This document shows positions 56,503 through 64,000 of a stretch of 64,000 nt of DNA, piece after piece; position 1 is the stretch's first letter; the number at the start of each line of letters is the position of its first letter. A model generated the notes under the pieces. The model had not been told where the DNA came from, ran no database searches, and saw only the letters and a list, made by a program, of their open reading frames with translations. The stretch covers positions 395,447 to 459,446 of the forward strand of contig NZ_LMOH01000012.1 in the NCBI RefSeq assembly GCF_001423245.1, written 5' to 3'. This DNA comes from Aureimonas sp. Leaf324 (GTDB lineage: Bacteria; Pseudomonadota; Alphaproteobacteria; Rhizobiales; Rhizobiaceae). The translations under genes were made by a program, and so were the position numbers.

Positions 56503-57021
56503 ATGGCGGCTGGAAGAAGCCTGGAGCGTCAGGTTCTGGACAAGGACGAACTCGATCTCGTCGCGAAGACGCATCACCCGGCCATCCGCGAACTGGAACA
56601 GGCCGATCTCGACGCCCTCACCCGGCGGCTGCGCGAGAGACGCGACCGAGCCCAGGCGATCGCCCATCGCCGACGGGGCGCCGCGCGTCGGGGCCAGGGA
56701 CCGGGGGAGCCGGAGAATTCCGGCGTGCGGCAGAAGGCCGGCGTGCTGGCCGAGGCCCTGTCGCGCGTGAACAAGGAGCGCACGCGCCGCGAGCACGAGG
56801 GTGCGGCGGAGGCCCTGCAGGCGAACGCCCGCCGGGCCCTCAAGCTGAAGCGCGCCAACGCCTGGCGCAGCGCACGCCGGCCCGGCGCCGGTCGCACCGC
56901 GCGTGACGGCATGACGCCGGTGGAAAGCGGGAAGGCCCGGCGCATCGGCAGTCCGATGGAAGCGGGACGCGTCTCGCAGTTCGTGCGCGACGCCCAGGCC
57001 GCGCGCGACAACCGCGGCTGA
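56503..57021 (+). CDS. Small basic protein of unknown function
   Basis: A 172-residue, very Arg/Ala-rich, predicted helical protein (LDALTRRLRERRDRAQAIAH and LSRVNKERTRREHEGAAEAL). It is strongly basic and may bind nucleic acid, but I recognise no named domain. GGAGG lies eight bases before ATG 56503, so translation is well supported. It diverges from serC and is convergent with an outer-membrane barrel gene 12 bp downstream. Similar short basic proteins are found in Rhizobiales. Confidence 0.72.
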   Translation: MAAGRSLERQVLDKDELDLVAKTHHPAIRELEQADLDALTRRLRERRDRAQAIAHRRRGAARRGQGPGEPENSGVRQKAGVLAEALSRVNKERTRREHEGAAEALQANARRALKLKRANAWRSARRPGAGRTARDGMTPVESGKARRIGSPMEAGRVSQFVRDAQAARDNRG

Positions 57022-57033
57022 TCGCGCCGCGCT

Positions 57034-57822
57034 CTACCAGAGCTTGAAGCGAAGGCCGGCGCGGATCGTGTGCCGGTCGAAGCCGTCGTCCTCGGCCACA
57101 AGCCGGGCGCCGGACGCGGCATCGAAGCGGTAGGCGTCGCCGTCCTGAACGTTGAGGTAGCGATAGCCGGTGTCGATCGAGAGGTTGTCTGTGACGTCGT
57201 AGGAGACGCCGGCCGACACCGCGTAGGCGAAGCGCCAGGAGGCATCGCCATCGTAGGCGGCCGACGATCCGGCGACGGAACATGCCGCCGCGCCGGTGCA
57301 GATCACGGTGCCCGCGACGTCGCCGTAGTCGACATGGACCGCGCCGAGGCCGGCACCGACGTAAGGGGTGAAGCCCGCCACCGTGCCAAGATCGACATAG
57401 GCGTTGCCCATCACCTCGAGCGCCCGGATCGACCCGCCCTCGCGCGAAGCGCAGGAGCGGTCGAAGCCGCAGAACCAGCCGGCGCCGTTTCCGCCCGAGA
57501 CATCCTGCTTCCAGGAGTCCACCGTCGCGTCGAAGCGCAGCCAGTCGCTCGCCTTGTAGCCGATGCCGCCGCCGACGCCGAAGCCGTCGTCGAGGCGCCA
57601 GTCGCCCATACGGTTCGTCGCGGTGCCGCCCGTGCCGACGAGGGACTGCGTGCCGCCGAAGGTCGTGTCGAATCCGTAGGTCGCATCGGCGCGTAGATAG
57701 AGGCCGGTTTCGGCGACGGGAATGGCGATCTCGGGCGCGGCGAGAATGTCGATATCGGCCGCAACCGCGGGTGTCGCGAGCGTCAGGAGGCTTGCGGCAA
57801 GGAGATGACGGGCGACGGACAT
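57034..57822 (-). CDS. Outer-membrane beta-barrel protein (OmpA/Omp25-like)
   Basis: A 262-residue exported protein with a signal peptide (MSVARHLLAASLLTLATPAVA, cleaved near residue 21-22) and alternating-residue strands of a small beta-barrel. Examples are TGLYLRADATYGFDTTF, GFTPYVGAGLGAVHVDYGDV and the last strand TIRAGLRFKLW ending in an aromatic residue, as needed for BAM recognition. It resembles the Omp25/Omp31 or porin-family barrels of Rhizobiales. It is a paralogue of the next gene, with the same ending DDGFDxHTIRAGLR. ATG 57822 fits the signal peptide. Confidence 0.85.
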   Translation of the reverse strand: MSVARHLLAASLLTLATPAVAADIDILAAPEIAIPVAETGLYLRADATYGFDTTFGGTQSLVGTGGTATNRMGDWRLDDGFGVGGGIGYKASDWLRFDATVDSWKQDVSGGNGAGWFCGFDRSCASREGGSIRALEVMGNAYVDLGTVAGFTPYVGAGLGAVHVDYGDVAGTVICTGAAACSVAGSSAAYDGDASWRFAYAVSAGVSYDVTDNLSIDTGYRYLNVQDGDAYRFDAASGARLVAEDDGFDRHTIRAGLRFKLW

Positions 57823-57980
57823 GGCGAGGCTTCCTGCTGGGCGGACCGGCAAGCCCATCGGCGGCACGTGCCCCGGAGCTTCCGTCCGCACCATCGCCGC
57901 CAAAGCGTTAATCCGCGGTTAACCATGTCGCTTAACCTTTGCCGAACCTTTCGCCCTCCCCGCCGGCCCGGCCGAACGCA

Positions 57981-58010
57981 AGAAGGGCCGCCCCGGAGGG
58001 CGGCCCTTCT
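57981..58010 (-). terminator. Stem-loop downstream of the second barrel gene
   Basis: AGAAGGGCCGCCC (57981-57993) pairs with GGGCGGCCCTTCT (57998-58010) around a four-base loop. It lies 23 bp after the barrel gene stop, in the minus-strand direction; only a short T-rich tail follows. Confidence 0.72.
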
Positions 58011-58033
58011 CGTCGTGTTGATGGCGGGTCGGA

Positions 58034-58864
58034 TCAGAAGAAGCTGTAGCGCAGACCGGCGCGGATCGTGTGGATGTCGAAGCCGTCGTCGCGCGTCTGG
58101 ACGCCCTTCGCACCATACTGCTTGTCGGCGCTGTCGAACGACCAGGCGTCGCCTTCCCAGACCTTGGTGAAGCGGTAGCCGATGTCGAGCGCGAGCTGGC
58201 TCGTCAGGTCGACGCTGGCGCCGGCCATCAGCGCGGTCGCCAGGCGCCAGTCGTCGAGGCCCTCGTGGGTGCCGGAATAGGGCGTGTAGCTCGGGCTGCA
58301 GGGCGGGCAGACCTCGTTCGACTTCACGTCGTCGTACTTGACGTAGGCCGTGCCGACGCCGGCGCCGAGGTAGGGCGTGACGACGCCGAAGCTCGGCAGG
58401 TCGACATAGGCGTTCGCCATGATCGTCCAGACGTCGGCCTTCGAGCGGTCGTTGTAGTTGCACTCCTCGAAGGGCCCGAGGCCGTGCGCCGGATCGGTGA
58501 TGATCATCAGCGGGCACTTGGTCTTGCCGTTCACGTCGGAGCGGAAGTAGTCGACCGTCGCGTCCATGCGGAACGTGTCGGTGAAGCGGTAGCCGGCACC
58601 GACGCCGAAGGTCGCCGCGTCCGACAGGCGCAGGTCGTCGTAGCGGTAATGGTCGTCGATGCCCTCGACGCCCGGGAAGATGTTGTAGAAGGCCCACTTG
58701 CCTTCGGTGTCGGACTTGAAGTTGTAGCCGACGTCGCCGCGAATGTACCAACCGCTGAACGGGATCTCCTCGACGACCGGGATCGGCTCGATGATATCGG
58801 CCGCCTGGGCGAGGGTGGGAAGAAGAGCGGCAGAGGCCAGAAGGCCAAGCGCGAGCCGTAGCAT
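58034..58864 (-). CDS. Outer-membrane beta-barrel protein, paralogue of the downstream gene
   Basis: A 276-residue exported barrel protein. Signal peptide MLRLALGLLASAALLPTLAQ ends near AQA at about 21. Barrel strands include FSGWYIRGDVGYNFKSDTEG, VTPYLGAGVGTAYVKYDDV and the C-terminal TIRAGLRYSFF, with a terminal phenylalanine. Four cysteines occur in loops (KCPLM, EECNY, VCPPC), which suggests disulfide-stabilised surface loops. It lies tandem with the similar gene at 57034-57822, probably after a duplication, but a terminator-like stem separates them. Confidence 0.86.
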   Translation of the reverse strand: MLRLALGLLASAALLPTLAQAADIIEPIPVVEEIPFSGWYIRGDVGYNFKSDTEGKWAFYNIFPGVEGIDDHYRYDDLRLSDAATFGVGAGYRFTDTFRMDATVDYFRSDVNGKTKCPLMIITDPAHGLGPFEECNYNDRSKADVWTIMANAYVDLPSFGVVTPYLGAGVGTAYVKYDDVKSNEVCPPCSPSYTPYSGTHEGLDDWRLATALMAGASVDLTSQLALDIGYRFTKVWEGDAWSFDSADKQYGAKGVQTRDDGFDIHTIRAGLRYSFF

Positions 58865-59000
58865 ATCATTGTCTCCAGATTGAACGACAGTCGCGGCTTG
58901 GGTTCCGCAATGATCGCAAATCTAAAGATTAATGATTAATAGAGCGTTTACCGTGCCGGAACCTGTCCGGCACGGGTGCTTAGGTGCCGAACGACCGCGT

Positions 59001-60350
59001 TCAGGCGGCTTCCCGCTTCAGCGCGCCGATGATGTCGTCAACCACTTCGTTGACGAGCGTCGGGTCGTCGCCTTCCGCCATGACGCGGATCAGGGGCTCG
59101 GTCCCGGACGGGCGGATGACGAGGCGCCCGCCCTCGCCGAGACGGTCGCGGCCGGCGTTGATCGCCGTCTGGACGCGCTCCTTCTCGAGCGGCGCGCCGC
59201 CGGCAAAGCGCACGTTCTTCAGGACCTGCGGAACCGGCGTGAACTTGCGGCAGACCTCGGACACCGTGCCGCCGGCCGCGCGAACCACCGCCAGCACCTG
59301 CAGCGCCGACACGAGCCCGTCGCCGGTCGTGCCGAAGTCCGAGAGGACGATGTGGCCGGACTGCTCGCCGCCGACATTGTAGCCGTGCTCGCGCATGTGC
59401 TCGACCACATAGCGGTCGCCGACCTTGGTGCGCGCGAGCTGGATCTGGCGATCGTTGAGATAGCGTTCGAGGCCGAGGTTCGACATGATCGTCGCGACGA
59501 TACCGCCGGCGGCGAGCCGGCCGTCCTGCGCCCACGCCTCGCCGATGACGGCCATAATCTGGTCGCCGTCCACCACCTCGCCGTGCTCGTCGACGATCAG
59601 CACCCGGTCCGCGTCGCCGTCGAGCGCGATGCCGATGTCGGCGCGCACCTCGCGTACCTTCGCCTTGAGGGCGGCCGGGCTCGTCGATCCGCAGTTCAGG
59701 TTGATGTTGGTGCCGTTCGGATCGACGCCGATCTTCACGACCTCGGCGCCGAGTTCCCAGAGGACGTCGGGCGCCACGCGATAGGCCGCGCCGTTGGCGC
59801 AGTCGATGGCCACGCGTACGCCGTCGAGCGACAGGTCGCGCGGGAGCGTGCGCTTGGCGAACTCGACATAACGGTCGCGGCCGCCGTCGTCGTAGCGCTT
59901 GGCACGGCCGAGATGGGCGCCGACCGAAAGGCGCGGGGTGAGGTCCTCGTCGATCAGCCGGTTGATCTCGGCTTCCAGCTCGTCCGACAGCTTGTAGCCG
60001 TCGGGGCCGAAGAGCTTGATGCCGTTGTCCTCGAACGGATTGTGCGAGGCGGAGATCATCACGCCGATGTCGGCACGCATCGAGCGCGTCAGCATCGCGA
60101 CGGCCGGCGTCGGCATCGGGCCGAGCATCAGGACGTCGACGCCGACGGCAGTGAAGCCGGCGCAAAGGGCAGGCTCCAGCATGTAGCCGGACAGGCGCGT
60201 GTCCTTGCCGATCACGACGCGGTGGCGGTAGTTGCCGCGCTTGAAGGCGAGACCCGCCGCCATGCCGACCTTCATCGCGATCTCGGGCGTCATCGGATGC
60301 CGGTTGGCGAGGCCGCGGATTCCGTCCGTCCCGAAATAGGATTTCGTCAT
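59001..60350 (-). CDS. glmM: Phosphoglucosamine mutase GlmM
   Basis: A 449-residue enzyme that interconverts glucosamine-6- and 1-phosphate for peptidoglycan and lipopolysaccharide precursors. The start [14 protein letters not shown] is diagnostic. The phosphoserine loop is [17 protein letters not shown] (active Ser near residue 100), the metal site DGDADR, the sugar loop GGEQSGHIV and the phosphate-binding [15 protein letters not shown]. Length is normal. It follows ftsH on the same strand as in many Rhizobiales, but a terminator lies between them. Confidence 0.97.
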   Translation of the reverse strand: MTKSYFGTDGIRGLANRHPMTPEIAMKVGMAAGLAFKRGNYRHRVVIGKDTRLSGYMLEPALCAGFTAVGVDVLMLGPMPTPAVAMLTRSMRADIGVMISASHNPFEDNGIKLFGPDGYKLSDELEAEINRLIDEDLTPRLSVGAHLGRAKRYDDGGRDRYVEFAKRTLPRDLSLDGVRVAIDCANGAAYRVAPDVLWELGAEVVKIGVDPNGTNINLNCGSTSPAALKAKVREVRADIGIALDGDADRVLIVDEHGEVVDGDQIMAVIGEAWAQDGRLAAGGIVATIMSNLGLERYLNDRQIQLARTKVGDRYVVEHMREHGYNVGGEQSGHIVLSDFGTTGDGLVSALQVLAVVRAAGGTVSEVCRKFTPVPQVLKNVRFAGGAPLEKERVQTAINAGRDRLGEGGRLVIRPSGTEPLIRVMAEGDDPTLVNEVVDDIIGALKREAA

Positions 60351-60479
60351 GGCGTCTCGTCTCCGCTGGCAATCGGCTTGGGGGCTGTAAGCCCGCAAGC
60401 ATGACGCCAAAAGTAAAAAAGAATGTCAGCAGGCAGATGAGAGCGGCCGGATCGTTATGCCAACCCCCACCTCGAAACG

Positions 60480-60506
60480 AAAAAGGCGGGCTTGAAAGCC
60501 CGCCTC
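60480..60506 (-). terminator. Rho-independent terminator of ftsH
   Basis: AGGCGGGCTT (60485-60494) pairs with AAGCCCGCCT (60497-60506). Read on the minus strand it is followed by a run of five T residues, 24 bp after the ftsH stop. Confidence 0.88.
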
Positions 60507-60529
60507 TACTTGATCCGAAGGGGTAGTCC

Positions 60530-62467
<1,938 letters not shown>

Positions 62468-62528
62468 TATCCGTCCTGGGATGAGGCCCCGATCCCCGAT
62501 CCCCGAAGGGTGCGCGAACCTTGACACG

Positions 62529-63857
62529 TCATCGAAGATAGGTGGCCGCCAAATCCTTGCCAACAGCCTTCGCAGGATTTGCGGCATTTTGGGGTTCGGC
62601 GGTTAATCGATCCCCCGTCCCGCCCGGCAGATCGGCAGTGATGCGCCATGCGACACATGGTCTTGGCTCGAGGAGCGGCACGTGGGGAAACCGCTGGGCG
62701 AGCCGGGGATGGACTGCGCAAACGCGCCCCTCGCGGTCGAGGCCGACCGGGAGCGTGCGGATCGCGGGGCCGCCGAGGCCGAGGCGGCCGAGCGGCTCCA
62801 GGCGCACCGCGCCGGCTTCCCATGAACCCGAAATCGTGAACCGCCGATCGAACAGGATCCGCCCGTCGTTCGCGACTTCGACGCTCGGCGGGCCGATTCT
62901 GCCGTACTCGCGACGAACCGTCAGCCGCCCGCCCGCCGGCTCCACCCGGCTGCCACTGAGCGTCGCCGCGCGTCCGCCCCGAACCAAGGCTTCGCGCAGC
63001 CGCTCCACCGCGGCGCGCTCCGGGGGATGCAGCGCGCCGCCCGCCGCGGTCAGGATGCGAGGCCAGAGCGCCTCGTCGCCGGGCGCCGGCTCGAAGACGA
63101 CGACGCCCACGTCGTCCACGCGAAGCCTTCCCTCCCCTCCAGCCCGCCGGATCGCCGCCGTGGTCACGGCATCCTCCGCGGTACGCAGTCCCGCTGCGCG
63201 AGCGATGGCAGCTCGAAGCTCGGCGGCTTGATGCCGGTCGCCGGCCAGTTCGGCACGCACACGGGCGCGCCGATAGTGCATGTCGGCGTTCGTCGGGTCC
63301 TCGACCGGCGACAGTCCGGCCCGCGCCACGGCCTCCACAAGCGCGCGCTTCGAGAGGTCGAGAAACGGACGGATGAGGACAAGTCCCGGCTCGAGGTCGC
63401 GCCAGGCGCGCATGCCGGCCAGCGCCGCACCGAGGGCGCCGCGCTCGCGCGCCAGGAGATGGGTCTCGATCTGGTCGTCGGCGTGGTGCGCCACGAGGAT
63501 CGCATCGGCGCCCGTCCGGATCGCTTCCGTTCCCAAGAGGCCGTATCGCGCCTCGCGCGCGGCGGCCATCAGGTTGCCCCACGGCGTCTCGCTCGGTCGC
63601 CACACAAGGGTCCGGTGCGGCAGACCGAGATCACGGCAGACCGCTGCCACGAACCGCGCCTCGCCCGCCGCCTCCGCCCGCAGCCCGTGATCGACCGTCG
63701 CGACGGAGACGTCCAGCGGCAGCGCGGCGGCGGCGAGGAGCAGCGCGAGCGAATCCGGCCCGCCGGAGACGCCGAGGAGCAGCCGCCTCGCTGCAGGCCG
63801 TTCCAACGCAAAACGGCCGAGCGCGGTCTCGACCGCCTCGACCGTCTCGTCCGTCAC
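62529..63857 (-). CDS. tilS: tRNA(Ile)-lysidine synthetase TilS
   Basis: A 442-residue enzyme that attaches lysine to cytidine-34 of tRNA-Ile(CAU), making it read AUA. The ATP pyrophosphatase motif SGGPDS (about 31-36) begins the N-terminal domain; TVDHGLR, RYGLL and [20 protein letters not shown] follow, then [15 protein letters not shown]. The start appears to be GTG 63857. cpoB ends 16 bp upstream and ftsH begins 61 bp after the stop; together with pal they form a common alphaproteobacterial order. Confidence 0.94.
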   Translation of the reverse strand: MTDETVEAVETALGRFALERPAARRLLLGVSGGPDSLALLLAAAALPLDVSVATVDHGLRAEAAGEARFVAAVCRDLGLPHRTLVWRPSETPWGNLMAAAREARYGLLGTEAIRTGADAILVAHHADDQIETHLLARERGALGAALAGMRAWRDLEPGLVLIRPFLDLSKRALVEAVARAGLSPVEDPTNADMHYRRARVRAELAGDRHQAAELRAAIARAAGLRTAEDAVTTAAIRRAGGEGRLRVDDVGVVVFEPAPGDEALWPRILTAAGGALHPPERAAVERLREALVRGGRAATLSGSRVEPAGGRLTVRREYGRIGPPSVEVANDGRILFDRRFTISGSWEAGAVRLEPLGRLGLGGPAIRTLPVGLDREGRVCAVHPRLAQRFPHVPLLEPRPCVAWRITADLPGGTGDRLTAEPQNAANPAKAVGKDLAATYLR

Positions 63858-63873
63858 CGCCGACGCGCCCGGA

Positions 63874-64000
63874 TCAGGCGCAGCTGGCGGACTTCGTCTC
63901 GGTCTGCAGCTTGCGCTTCACGTTGGCGCTCATGTCGGGATAGCGCTTGCCGACCTCGGCATAGGTGACGCAGGCCGTCTCGCGATTGTTGAGGCGGGCG
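63874..64000 (-). CDS. cpoB: Cell division coordinator CpoB (YbgF), C-terminal part
   Basis: Only the last 42 residues are in the window. They read RLNNRETACVTYAEVGKRYP and continue with a basic helix ending in SASCA, the pattern of the final tetratricopeptide repeat of CpoB/YbgF. That periplasmic protein works with the Tol-Pal system in division. The place directly before tilS and ftsH agrees with the usual pal-cpoB-tilS-ftsH order. The gene runs off the right edge. Confidence 0.8.
   Translation of the reverse strand, partial: ARLNNRETACVTYAEVGKRYPDMSANVKRKLQTETKSASCA

Noticed and set aside
53473..57021. 1182-codon plus-strand open frame across serA and serC
   Set aside because: Only the last part (from 56503) has a ribosome binding site and a plausible protein. 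The rest is antisense to two certain genes.

Overview
The window is about 66-68% GC and densely coded. Its cell-cycle genes (ctrA, sciP, chpT, eipA), rpoH and the tilS-ftsH-glmM order identify a chromosomal segment of an alphaproteobacterium, most likely Hyphomicrobiales (Rhizobiales). Genus cannot be fixed from sequence alone. A plant-associated lifestyle is suggested, not proven, by a LuxR solo of the plant-signal type and by several peptide importers.

Layout. (1) 1-3 kb: a PaaI-type thioesterase and TetR gene pair, divergent from an SDR (apparently frameshifted) and a quinone-oxidoreductase-like gene, with two operator-like repeats between them. (2) 3-8.4 kb: a CHASE4-GGDEF protein, a gap without a gene, then an overlapping operon of type III polyketide synthase, ICMT-type methyltransferase and MFS exporter. 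(3) 8.9-17.5 kb: a GntR-led peptide importer operon with a gamma-glutamyltransferase, a fused double ATPase and a TauE/SafE permease, resembling glutathione uptake and use. (4) 17.6-24.8 kb: a LuxR solo divergent from proline iminopeptidase and a complete dipeptide-type ABC transporter, with a 20-bp palindrome in the shared promoter region. (5) 24.9-30.9 kb: a GntR (FCD) regulator, a classic operator palindrome, a polyamine-type ABC transporter and an Asp/Glu/hydantoin racemase-family protein. A palindromic intergenic element interrupts this operon. (6) 31-35.4 kb: rutABCDF with rutR and a RutR-like box; rutE and rutG are absent.

(7) 35.6-39.8 kb: a GGDEF-EAL protein, a Gfo/Idh oxidoreductase and mnmA. 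(8) 40-44 kb: sciP, a FliJ-like gene, ctrA, a degenerate receiver protein, chpT and eipA, with CtrA-box-like and GANTC sequences in the promoter regions. (9) 44-53.4 kb: a coiled-coil membrane protein, a TrmH-family methyltransferase, tRNA-Glu, rluD-like, rpoH, a large proline-rich membrane protein, purA and an EamA transporter. (10) 53.4-64 kb: serA and serC behind a structured leader, a basic protein, two outer-membrane barrels, glmM, ftsH, tilS and the 3' end of cpoB.

Regions 3 to 6 form a scavenging block of about 26 kb (peptides, gamma-glutamyl compounds, amines, pyrimidine nitrogen), where each transport or catabolic unit has its own regulator and recognisable operator. The rest is mostly core chromosome. 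No phage, insertion sequence, CRISPR array or rRNA was found.
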